This document shows positions 21,143-28,833 of a stretch of DNA of 64,000 nt, piece by piece. Positions within the stretch are counted from its first letter, which is position 1, and each line of letters begins with the position of its first letter. Where the stretch lies: assembly GCF_016881065.1 (NCBI RefSeq), contig NZ_WXYN01000003.1, positions 194-64,193 on the forward strand, read 5' to 3'. Source of the stretch: Planococcus soli. Lineage in GTDB: Bacteria > Bacillota > Bacilli > Bacillales_A > Planococcaceae. Position numbers and translations under genes: made by a program. The notes under the pieces were generated by a model. That model saw only the letters and a list, made by a program, of their open reading frames with translations. It was not told the DNA's origin and made no database searches.

Positions 21143-22507
21143 ATGAACGATAAACCCATTATTGAAGAAGGCCAAAAATTTCCGATGACCATCAAACGGC
21201 TCGGCATCAACGGTGAAGGCATTGGCTATTTTAAACGCAATGTGGTATTTGTACCAGGAGCTTTGCCGGGAGAGGAAATTACGGCGCAAGTGACTGTGGT
21301 CAAGCGCAATTTTGCTGAAGCCCGCATCGTCAAAATGCGCACAGCATCGCCTCACCGCCAGACACCGCCCTGCCCTATTTACGAAGCATGCGGCGGCTGC
21401 CAGTTGCAGCACATGACTTATGACCAGCAGCTGGTCGAAAAACGGGATCTTGTGGTACAAGCATTGGAACGGTACTTGAAAGGCACAAAAGTTCATGTCG
21501 AGAAAACCATTGGCATGGAAGATCCGTGGCATTACCGCAATAAAAGCCAGTTCCAAACACGCTTGAAAGGCACGAAAGTCATTGCTGGCTTGTTTGCAGA
21601 AGGCTCCCATCAACTACTGGACATCGAACAATGCATCGTTCAGCATCCTGACACGACAGTTATCACCAATGCCGTCAAACGGATTCTGGAAGAACTGAAA
21701 ATGCCGATTTACGACGGCAAGACGATGAAAGGCATTATCCGTACCATCGTCGTTCGAACCGGCGTCAAAACCGGCGAAATCCAATTGGTTTTGGTGACGA
21801 CACGATCAAAACTTCCACAAAAAGAATTATTGCTGGAACGTTTGAAAAAAATTGATACGAACCTGGTATCGATCGTCCAAAACATCAACAAAGAAAAAAC
21901 CTCGCTCATTTTCGGAGATGAAACGATTACATTATTCGGCAAAGATACCATCCATGAAGAGCTGGGTGAATTGGCATTCGATTTGTCGGCCCGTGCTTTT
22001 TTCCAACTCAATCCGACACAGACCGTTCGCCTGTACAATGAAATTAAACGTGCTGCTGATTTGACTGGGCAGGAAAAAGTAGTCGATGCTTATTGCGGCG
22101 TCGGCACCATCGGTCTTTGGCTGGCAGACGGCGCCAAGGAAATCCGCGGAATGGATGTTCTTCATGAAAGTGTCGTTGATGCAAAAGCAAATGCCAAAAA
22201 ACAAGGTTATGTAGCAAAATATGTAACCGGCACAGCCGAAAAATGGCTGGAGCTTTGGAGCAACGAAGGATTTGTTCCTGATGTACTGACAGTTGATCCA
22301 CCACGCACCGGATTGGCTGATTCGCTATTGGAAACCATTTTGAAAGTAAAACCGAAACGCTTTGTCTATACTTCCTGCAACCCTTCCACATTGGCAAAGG
22401 ACTTGCAGCAATTGACGAAGATCTACCGGATCGAATATATCCAACCGGTCGACATGTTCCCACAAACCGCACAAGTGGAATCAGTAACGAAATTGGTGTT
22501 GAAATAG
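21143..22507 (+). CDS. 23S rRNA m5U methyltransferase RlmD paralogue (YfjO-like)
   Basis: This 454-residue SAM-dependent uracil-C5 methyltransferase has an N-terminal TRAM domain (about 8-70) and a cysteine cluster [14 protein letters not shown] near residue 75-88, which may bind Fe-S. The Rossmann domain contains [14 protein letters not shown], the catalytic Cys is in [13 protein letters not shown], and the base is in the C-terminal part. It is one of two such genes in the window (the other is at 54152-55513) and is more like B. subtilis YfjO, while the other resembles YefA. ATG at 21143 has AAGGA 10 nt upstream. A structured repeat array starts at the base after its stop. Confidence 0.88.
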   Translation: MNDKPIIEEGQKFPMTIKRLGINGEGIGYFKRNVVFVPGALPGEEITAQVTVVKRNFAEARIVKMRTASPHRQTPPCPIYEACGGCQLQHMTYDQQLVEKRDLVVQALERYLKGTKVHVEKTIGMEDPWHYRNKSQFQTRLKGTKVIAGLFAEGSHQLLDIEQCIVQHPDTTVITNAVKRILEELKMPIYDGKTMKGIIRTIVVRTGVKTGEIQLVLVTTRSKLPQKELLLERLKKIDTNLVSIVQNINKEKTSLIFGDETITLFGKDTIHEELGELAFDLSARAFFQLNPTQTVRLYNEIKRAADLTGQEKVVDAYCGVGTIGLWLADGAKEIRGMDVLHESVVDAKANAKKQGYVAKYVTGTAEKWLELWSNEGFVPDVLTVDPPRTGLADSLLETILKVKPKRFVYTSCNPSTLAKDLQQLTKIYRIEYIQPVDMFPQTAQVESVTKLVLK

Positions 22508-22875
22508 GAAAAGCGTAAGCAGCCGTTAAGCCCCGACAAGCGCTGGAAGCCTTACTGGTAATGGCGGCCTTTGCCATTGCTGGTAAGGGTGAAGCGACTC
22601 TAGGGGCTGGCTGCTGGAGTCTGGACACTAAAGAAAAGCGCAAGCGTCCGTGTAGGTCCGACGGGCCGAAGACGCTTCGGCGAAGCGGCGTTTCTTAAGC
22701 CGCACAGCACGAAAAGTGAAAGTGCCTGTTCAGCTCTGACAGGTGTAAGACGCTCTGGCGAAGCGGCGTGTTTCAGTCGCACAGCCAGAGTGGCTTACAT
22801 CCCGAAGAGCTAGGCACTGCAACTGGACATCGGAGTGGCTTATGACCCTAGGACCCGGGCGCTGGAATTTGGACA
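22508..22875 (+). repeat. Structured repeat array 1 (three units, one nested)
   Basis: The array holds three units that run from GAAAAGC to TGGACA. Unit 1 (22508-22627, 120 nt) is of a second type with a long internal hairpin (GCCTTACTGGTAATGGC pairing with GCCATTGCTGGTAAGG using G-U pairs). Unit 2 is split: 22633-22708 and 22831-22875 together make a complete 121-nt unit. Unit 3 with short flanks (22709-22830) sits inside it. The closing arms of each unit are complementary though their sequences differ. The array begins immediately after the RlmD-paralogue stop codon and ends before a terminator at 22880. Confidence 0.9.
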
Positions 22876-22879
22876 ATAA

Positions 22880-22922
22880 GAAAAGCTGGACCAGAGCATT
22901 TTATTCTCTGGTCCAGCTTTTT
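22880..22922. terminator. Bidirectional terminator after repeat array 1
   Basis: AAAGCTGGACCAGAG pairs with CTCTGGTCCAGCTTT around a 9-nt loop, with T runs on both strands. It ends the rlmD-paralogue transcript through the repeat array, and the MFS gene from the other side. Confidence 0.85.
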
Positions 22923-22934
22923 TGTTGGAATACT

Positions 22935-24113
22935 CTATAGTGATTCTGCCCTTCTCGTATTGCCTTTCATGGCGATTAGCAGCAGGATCAGCAGCAGCAT
23001 CCCTGCGATCAACAGCAAAAAACTGAGTCCTCCTGAGTATTCAATAAACAATCCACCCAGCGACGGTCCTGCCAGGCTGCCGATGCTAAAAGCGATGCCG
23101 CACAGTAAATTACCCGTAGGCAATAGATCTTTCGGCATTAAGTCCGCCATATAAGAAATGCCAAGCGAAAACGTAGATCCGACAAACATGCCAGCCAGTG
23201 CAAAAAATCCGACAGTCAGCCAGGCATTCGATTCATAGAAACTGGCGGTTGCAAATGTTGCCGCTCCTCCCGCTAAAATCAGCAACAACACTTTTCTTCT
23301 GCCAATCCGATCGCTTAAATTCCCCAGCGGCAATTGCGTGGCAATCGCGCCTAGGGAAAAAGCAGCGAGCATGATGGAAACCATTCCTACTTCTATCGAC
23401 TGCCGCAAAGCGTAGACTGGATAGATGGCATGGAGCGAGGCTTCCAAAAAGCCATAGCCGAGGGGCGGCAAGAATGCGACCCACGCTATAATCAAAGCTG
23501 CTTTAAAGCGTCCCAATGTACCTTTCGCAGTCATACTGCCTCCTGAAAATTCCGGAAAATCGTTTTTTAACAGGAACACCAGCGACCAGGCGACCAGACA
23601 AAGTAAGCCGGAGACGATAAACGGCAATGCTTCAAATACTTCCACCATCGGCACGAAAAGAGGGCCTGCTCCAAAACCGATGCTGAACGACATTCCATAA
23701 ATGGCAATATTGCGCCCCAGCCGGTGCTGCGGCGATGTACTGGTAATCCAGGTTTGAGTTGAAAAATGCAGCGCCTGGTCACCTATACCGATTAATATGC
23801 GAAGGACAAACCAAAACAGTACCGATTTCCACAGCGGGAAAAGCAAAAGGGACAGGATGACTAATCCCCCTCCCAATAAAATCAGCGGCTTATAGCCAAA
23901 CTTTCGCAGCTGCGGTTCCATAAATGGCGCGATTAATAGGGTTCCTACATACAAACCGGTGGCACTCAAGCCATTCAATGCAGACGAAACGCCGTCCTGC
24001 TCAAAAATAACCGCAATCAGCGGCAGCAGCATCCCTTGCGAAAAACCGGATATGGAGACGATGGCCACCAAAATCCAAAAACGGCCACGTTCACTTTTTA
24101 AAAAACTTTTCAT
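22935..24113 (-). CDS. MFS transporter
   Basis: The protein has 392 residues and twelve predicted membrane helices of a major facilitator. The motif-A-like loop LSDRIGRRKVL lies between helices 8 and 9 (about residue 265). The N-terminal half resembles drug-efflux members such as YfkF; the substrate is not known. ATG at 24113 follows GGGGAGG by 5 nt, and the seven-codon longer reading has no ribosome site. It is divergent from an OsmC-family gene. Confidence 0.82.
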   Translation of the reverse strand: MKSFLKSERGRFWILVAIVSISGFSQGMLLPLIAVIFEQDGVSSALNGLSATGLYVGTLLIAPFMEPQLRKFGYKPLILLGGGLVILSLLLFPLWKSVLFWFVLRILIGIGDQALHFSTQTWITSTSPQHRLGRNIAIYGMSFSIGFGAGPLFVPMVEVFEALPFIVSGLLCLVAWSLVFLLKNDFPEFSGGSMTAKGTLGRFKAALIIAWVAFLPPLGYGFLEASLHAIYPVYALRQSIEVGMVSIMLAAFSLGAIATQLPLGNLSDRIGRRKVLLLILAGGAATFATASFYESNAWLTVGFFALAGMFVGSTFSLGISYMADLMPKDLLPTGNLLCGIAFSIGSLAGPSLGGLFIEYSGGLSFLLLIAGMLLLILLLIAMKGNTRRAESL

Positions 24114-24192
24114 GATGCCTCCCCGAACAAGCACGTTCTTTTGTATTTAATAAGAATTCAGATACAATTCTAACATAAGGAGGCGTTAACAG

Positions 24193-24573
24193 ATGAATTA
24201 TTCAATGAACAAAAATGGCTTTACGGGGCATCTGCCTTTTGGCAAGCTCGAAATTTCAAGTAATGAAGAATATGGCTTCCGTCCATATCAATTACTGGTT
24301 TCCTCATTGGCAGTTTGCAGCGGCGGAGTGATGAGGAAAGTGCTTGATAAAATGAGAATGCCTGCTGAAGATATTCAAATCGAGGTTAAAGAGATTGTGC
24401 GCAATGAAGAAGAGGCAGACCGGGTTGAAAAAGTCCATTTGCATTTTATAATTGCGGGCAATATCAACAAAGAAAAAATGCCGCGTATTATGGAACTGAC
24501 CCGAAAAAACTGTTCAATGGTGCAGTCTGTTGAGGATTCAATTGAAATCATTGAAACTTTCGAAATTCGTTAG
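24193..24573 (+). CDS. OsmC family protein
   Basis: This 126-residue cytosolic protein has the OsmC/Ohr fold. Two cysteines are in the expected places, in SSLAVCSGG (about residue 45) and RKNCSMVQSV (about residue 105). They could form a peroxidatic pair reducing organic hydroperoxides, although many OsmC members have no proven substrate. AAGGAGG lies 8 nt before the ATG. It is divergent from the MFS gene by about 80 nt and followed by a terminator. Confidence 0.85.
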   Translation: MNYSMNKNGFTGHLPFGKLEISSNEEYGFRPYQLLVSSLAVCSGGVMRKVLDKMRMPAEDIQIEVKEIVRNEEEADRVEKVHLHFIIAGNINKEKMPRIMELTRKNCSMVQSVEDSIEIIETFEIR

Positions 24574-24581
24574 CCATCATA

Positions 24582-24626
24582 AAAGGCTCATTCCGCATCT
24601 GATTTCAGATTTTGGATGAGCCTTTA
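24582..24626 (+). terminator. Terminator after the OsmC gene
   Basis: AAAGGCTCATTCC pairs with GGATGAGCCTTT with one bulge. From here to 24905 (about 280 bases) I see no further gene or convincing structure, only AT-rich DNA in front of the next small gene. Confidence 0.65.
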
Positions 24627-24905
24627 TGTTTTGTATACAGTTAAGTTATCTTTCATAATCCCATTTTCGGTTAAGGCACCGATGAAATGTGCGAACCGCC
24701 TCCTTTGGAATTCCTGATGTTGTGGTTTGGTTTCGCTGATTCCCTTCGGCCTCCCCTCTCTGTTGAATAAGCCTACTTTAACACAAACTTTATATTAAGT
24801 AAATATTCTAAATAAATAAACTAGTAAAATAATTAGTTCTACCTATAGTTATTGAAATCGTCTCCATTATCCGTTACGATTAACATGCGAAATGAGGTGT
24901 ATCCA

Positions 24906-25100
24906 TTGGGGAAATCCATTACGAACAAAGAACAGCAGGTCTCTTATATGAAACAGCGCTTAAGCATGTTTTTAGAAGTATTAGATGCTATTGAACCGGA
25001 AAACACAGAACTTGAAGATATTGATCGCTTAATTGCGATGGTCGATGACTTAGATGACAAGATGAAGCAATTTCAGAATCGTCCAACTGAAGAGCAGTAA
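24906..25100 (+). CDS. SE1561 family small protein
   Basis: This 64-residue acidic, helical cytosolic protein matches the uncharacterised SE1561 family of Bacillota in length and in the core KQRLSMFLEVLDAIEPENTE. The start is TTG at 24906, with GAGGTG 6 nt upstream; a longer in-frame ATG reading exists at 24852 but has no ribosome site and is not conserved-looking. The function is unknown. A weak terminator (25103-25136) follows. Confidence 0.72.
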   Translation: MGKSITNKEQQVSYMKQRLSMFLEVLDAIEPENTELEDIDRLIAMVDDLDDKMKQFQNRPTEEQ

Positions 25101-25102
25101 GC

Positions 25103-25136
25103 AGAAAATCCTTTGCCTATCCGGCATTGGATTTTT
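25103..25136 (+). terminator. Probable terminator after the SE1561 gene
   Basis: AATCCTTTGCC pairs with GGCATTGGATT with two mismatches, followed by T5. Confidence 0.5.
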
Positions 25137-25293
25137 CTTTTGTTCTCTATTAAGACATTCCCTGCTCTCATAGTCTGGAGTAACCATGATAAAATAGAAT
25201 AAATACAGAATATTTAAACTCCGCTCCAAGATTTGCTAGCACTTTGTAGATTCTTTTCCTTCTGCAAATCTGCAATAATTCCAAGGAAGCCGG

Positions 25294-27171
25294 GTGGCAC
25301 TTATGGTATTTTTAAAAACTCATATCGAATTGATTGCATCAATTTTTTCAGGAATTTTAATTGTCCTCGCCTTTACTTTGGAAACACAGCAATACTTCAC
25401 TTATTCGGTTTTTACTTATTTGCTGGCATTCGGGATTGGCGGCTATGCGAAAGCGAAATACGGCATTCTGAAAACACTCGAAGACCGGCAGCTGAATGTT
25501 GAAATCTTGATGATTTTAGCAGCAGTTGGTTCTTCCATCATCGGCTACTGGACAGAAGGTGCTATCCTAATTTTCATCTTCTCTTTAAGCGGTGCCTTGG
25601 AAACCTATACGATGAACAAAAGCCGGAAAGAAATTACTTCCTTAATGGAACTCCAGCCTGAAGCTGCTTGGCTGCTTAAAGAAGGGCGCACGGCGCGTGT
25701 CCCAATCGAAGAACTGGCTACAGGGGATCTTATCGTCGTAAAGCCCGGAGAACGGATACCAGTGGACGGCGCTTTGCACATCGGCCAAACCGCTGTAGAT
25801 GAGTCTGCCATCAGCGGAGAAGCACTTCCTGTCTCAAAATATGAAAAAGATGAACTTTACGCAGGTACTGTAAATTTGTCTGGCGCTATCACCATGGTGA
25901 TGACCAAGCCCAGCTCTGAAACCATGTTCCAAAAGATTATTGATCTCGTTCAATCGGCGCAAAGTGAGAAATCCCCTTCCCAGCAATTTATCGAGCGTTT
26001 TGAAGGCCGTTATGTAAAAGTGGTGCTCGCTACCTTTGTGCTTATGCTGTTTATGCCGCATTATCTTCTGGGCTGGGATTGGAATACGACCTTTTACCGC
26101 GCAATGGTTTTACTGGTCGTAGCGTCACCTTGTGCGCTGGTCGCTTCCATCATGCCTGCCACGCTTGCCGCCATTTCCAACGGGGCTAAAAGCGGCATTA
26201 TTTTTAAAGGCGGCATGCACCTCGAAAACTTGAGTGTGGTTCGGGCTATCGCTTTTGATAAAACCGGCACATTGACGCGGGGCCAGCCGGAAGTCACAGA
26301 TTTTGTCATTCGAAAAGGAGCAGATTCTCAACTTGCGATGGCGAAAATTGCCGGCATCGAATCTCAATCGAACCATCCGCTAGCCAAAGCCATCCATGAC
26401 TTTATTGTTTCAAAAGGAGTTGTTCCGCTGCAGAATTTGACCATTGAAGATGTTCCTGGCAATGGTTTGAAAGCAACTATTGGCCGGGAGAAGTTTCTCG
26501 TTGGAAAGCCAAAGTTTGTAGGCGAAAGCCTTGCAGAAGCATTTGAAAATGGTCTTTTGGCTAAACTGGCCAATCAGGGGAAAACAGTCACATTTGTCCG
26601 GGACAATCAAGGAATACTTGCTGCCATGGCCTTAAAGGATACGGTCCGTGATATTACCAAATCAACAATTGAAGAATTGCAAAAAGCAGGCATTTACTGC
26701 ATCATGCTGACGGGTGATAACCGCAAAACAGCAGCTGTGATTGCCAAAGAAACAGGCGTTGATGATTACATTGCTGAATGTCTGCCGGCTGATAAAGTAA
26801 CAGAGCTGAAAAAACTATTGGAAAAGTATAAGTATGTGGCCATGACAGGCGATGGCATAAATGATGCACCTGCCCTGGCAACTGCAACGACAGGCATCGC
26901 AATGGGTGCTGGAACCGATATTGCTTTAGAGACGGCCGACGTCATCCTCATGAAAAATGATTTGTCGCGTATTGCCTATTCAATCCGCCTGTCCCGTAAA
27001 ATGCAGCGCATTGTGAAGCAGAACATCTTCTTTTCTGTTTCGATAATCATTCTCTTGATTATTTCCAACTTTTTTCAAGCCATCACACTTCCCATTGGCG
27101 TCATTGGACACGAAGGCAGCACAATTTTGGTCATCTTAAACGGCTTGCGCATGCTAAACCGGCACGTATAG
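25294..27171 (+). CDS. pfeT: P1B-4-type metal-transporting ATPase, PfeT/ZosA-like
   Basis: This 625-residue P1B metal ATPase lacks an N-terminal heavy-metal-binding domain. Motifs are SGEALP (actuator), ASPCALV in the membrane, phosphorylation site FDKTGTLT, SNHPLAKA (HP motif) and GDGINDAP. The last helix carries HEGST followed by N-LR; SPC with HEGxT defines the P1B-4 group. This group includes B. subtilis PfeT, an Fe(II) exporter of the PerR regulon, so iron, cobalt or zinc are the candidates. The GTG start at 25294 has AAGGAAG just upstream; ATG at 25303 is the alternative. I found no PerR box in its upstream region. Confidence 0.85.
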   Translation: MALMVFLKTHIELIASIFSGILIVLAFTLETQQYFTYSVFTYLLAFGIGGYAKAKYGILKTLEDRQLNVEILMILAAVGSSIIGYWTEGAILIFIFSLSGALETYTMNKSRKEITSLMELQPEAAWLLKEGRTARVPIEELATGDLIVVKPGERIPVDGALHIGQTAVDESAISGEALPVSKYEKDELYAGTVNLSGAITMVMTKPSSETMFQKIIDLVQSAQSEKSPSQQFIERFEGRYVKVVLATFVLMLFMPHYLLGWDWNTTFYRAMVLLVVASPCALVASIMPATLAAISNGAKSGIIFKGGMHLENLSVVRAIAFDKTGTLTRGQPEVTDFVIRKGADSQLAMAKIAGIESQSNHPLAKAIHDFIVSKGVVPLQNLTIEDVPGNGLKATIGREKFLVGKPKFVGESLAEAFENGLLAKLANQGKTVTFVRDNQGILAAMALKDTVRDITKSTIEELQKAGIYCIMLTGDNRKTAAVIAKETGVDDYIAECLPADKVTELKKLLEKYKYVAMTGDGINDAPALATATTGIAMGAGTDIALETADVILMKNDLSRIAYSIRLSRKMQRIVKQNIFFSVSIIILLIISNFFQAITLPIGVIGHEGSTILVILNGLRMLNRHV

Positions 27172-27172
27172 A

Positions 27173-27215
27173 AAAAGGCATCCTGAATGTTAATCATTCA
27201 AGATGCCTTCTTTTT
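27173..27215. terminator. Bidirectional terminator between pfeT and yfkH
   Basis: AAGGCATCCTGAATG pairs with CATTCAAGATGCCTT with one mismatch, T runs on both sides. It overlaps the yfkH stop codon. Confidence 0.8.
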
Positions 27216-28034
27216 GTTGAAATGCCGGCGCTCTTTCATCACAGCATTAATTTGTCCACCAATTATCAATAGCATGGCGGAGATATACAGCCATAGCATC
27301 AGGATGATAACACCGCCGATACTGCCATAGGTGGCTGAAAAGTTACCGAAATTGCTAATGTAGATGGAAAACAAATAGGAAGTCACTATCCAGCCAATGG
27401 CTGCAAATGCGGCACCTCCCAGAACGCTCAGAATGTTCATCCTTACATTCGGGGCTAGCCAGTAGATGATGGCGCAAGCGACAAATGTGATGACTGCCGG
27501 GATGGTAAAGCGAATTGAACTCCACAAAGTCAGAAATCCTGCTTCCAAACCCAGAAATGAAAATATCAATAACCCTAGCTGCTCGCCAAAAACAGGCAAT
27601 GCCAAAGCTACGATCAAAATAAAAATCAACAGTATAGTCATCAGAATCGACATTCCCCGAGCTATAAGAAGCGGGCGATTTTCTGTTACTTTGTAAGAAA
27701 GATTCAAAGACTTGATCAAGGCATCCATACCTAGGCTTGCCGACCAAATCGTCGCTAAAATACCAAATGACAACAATCCAGTGTTTTGACTGGTTAAAAT
27801 TTCTGCTAAAGTACTTTCAATCAGTACATAGACTTCTGCTGGAACAACTTCTTCCATGAAACTATATATTTGATCTTGCGATAAAGATAAATACGGCAAC
27901 AGGGTTACCAGGAAAATCAGCAAAGGAAAAATTGACAAGAGGAAAAAAAACGCCAACTGTGCTCCAAGTCCTGGCACGTCGACGTCTTTAATCCGCTGAA
28001 GCAATTCTTTCAAAAAACCTTTTCCCGTTGTCAC
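27198..28034 (-). CDS. yfkH: YihY/BrkB family membrane protein (YfkH-like)
   Basis: The protein has six predicted membrane helices, with DVDVPGLGAQLAFFFLLS and the late segments YGSIGGVIILMLWLYISAM typical of the YihY/BrkB family. The function is not established; it is not an RNase. The start is uncertain. The open frame reaches 28247, but its first 50 codons overlap the Asn/Ser-rich end of the YtxH gene in another frame and look non-coding. GTG at 28034 gives 278 residues, the family length, yet lacks a clear ribosome site. It follows the YtxH gene, so coupling is possible. Confidence 0.8.
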   Translation of the reverse strand: MTTGKGFLKELLQRIKDVDVPGLGAQLAFFFLLSIFPLLIFLVTLLPYLSLSQDQIYSFMEEVVPAEVYVLIESTLAEILTSQNTGLLSFGILATIWSASLGMDALIKSLNLSYKVTENRPLLIARGMSILMTILLIFILIVALALPVFGEQLGLLIFSFLGLEAGFLTLWSSIRFTIPAVITFVACAIIYWLAPNVRMNILSVLGGAAFAAIGWIVTSYLFSIYISNFGNFSATYGSIGGVIILMLWLYISAMLLIIGGQINAVMKERRHFNKKKAS

Positions 28035-28104
28035 ATCATAACTGACTGCATGCTCACGGTCTTGGTCCCTTTGCTGTCCTGCAGGTTTTAAGGGAGTAAT
28101 CGGC

Positions 28105-28644
28105 TTATGACCGATTCCCGGAATTTGAATTGTTGCCAGACTGATTGCTTTTCCCGGCATTGTTATTAGATGTTGATGAATTGTTGCTCGATGAGTTGTT
28201 ATTTGATGATGAGCTGTTATTTGATTTTGAAGAAGAACCCTTATCATCTGTCAGTGAAGAAGTTGGAGATGGATTGTCTTCTTTAACTGCTGAGATAACA
28301 TCATCTTTCGTTTCTACAACTGCATTTTTCGTATCCATAAATGCTTCTTTTGTTTCCAGTGCCATTTCTTTCACTTGCGGAGTCATATCTTTCAACTCGT
28401 TTACTTTGCTGCCCACATAAGAAGCATCTTCAGAGATACGTGAATACAGATTTTGTGCTCTTTCAGCTTGTTGCTGGAAAGCCTGCACTAATTCGTCTCT
28501 ATTTGAAGCGTAGTATTTTGCACTGCTGCTTGCTTTTTTCGATTTGTTCACAACATCGTTTCTCGTGTTTTTATCAAGTAGTGAGACAATAATTCCCACT
28601 GCTGCTCCTACTAATAAACCTGTCATTAATTTGTTTTGGCTCAT
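28105..28644 (-). CDS. YtxH domain-containing protein with Asn/Ser-rich tail
   Basis: The protein has 179 residues. A short hydrophobic N-terminal segment with glycines (MTGLLVGAAVGIIVSLL, about 6-22) is typical of YtxH general-stress proteins. It is followed by a helical amphipathic stretch (about 25-125) and a low-complexity tail (about 130-179) almost entirely of Ser, Asn, Gly and Lys. ATG at 28644 follows GGAGG by 8 nt. A SigB-like promoter lies upstream. The tail is likely disordered and possibly surface-exposed or cell-wall spanning; that is inference. Confidence 0.8.
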   Translation of the reverse strand: MSQNKLMTGLLVGAAVGIIVSLLDKNTRNDVVNKSKKASSSAKYYASNRDELVQAFQQQAERAQNLYSRISEDASYVGSKVNELKDMTPQVKEMALETKEAFMDTKNAVVETKDDVISAVKEDNPSPTSSLTDDKGSSSKSNNSSSSNNNSSSNNSSTSNNNAGKSNQSGNNSNSGNRS

Positions 28645-28693
28645 CCTAAATTCCTCCCAATAATAAAATAAGATTTTCACATCTGTTAGGAAT

Positions 28694-28719
28694 TTTCCCT
28701 AATCTTTGAAATTCTAAAC
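28694..28719 (-). promoter_or_regulatory. Candidate SigB promoter of the YtxH gene
   Basis: On the minus strand GTTTAG (28714-28719) and GGGAAA (28694-28699) are spaced by 14 nt, against the SigB consensus GTTTAA-N(12-15)-GGGTAT (9 of 12 matches). YtxH proteins are known general-stress genes in B. subtilis, which supports the call. Confidence 0.45.
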
Positions 28720-28729
28720 ACTTATGTAT

Positions 28730-28752
28730 AAGTTATTTTTTAAAAATAACTT
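28730..28752. promoter_or_regulatory. 23-bp perfect AT palindrome between divergent genes
   Basis: AAGTTATTTTT, a central T, then AAAAATAACTT form perfect 11-bp arms. It lies midway between the YtxH gene and the AGCS symporter and could be an operator or an incidental AT palindrome. Confidence 0.4.
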
Positions 28753-28833
28753 GACTATATTGAAAAACTTTCGGAATATTATGCTTACAGGAGGTTTTTA
28801 AAGAAAGAAAAGTTAAGAAAAGGAGGAGAAACA

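Noticed and set aside
24640-24900. Possible sRNA or riboswitch in the AT-rich gap before the SE1561 gene
   Set aside because: No stable hairpin series, conserved aptamer motif or terminator was seen.
28145-28420. Leu/Asp/Glu-rich plus-strand ORF opposite the YtxH gene
   Set aside because: It is the complement of the Asn/Ser-rich tail and has no ribosome site.
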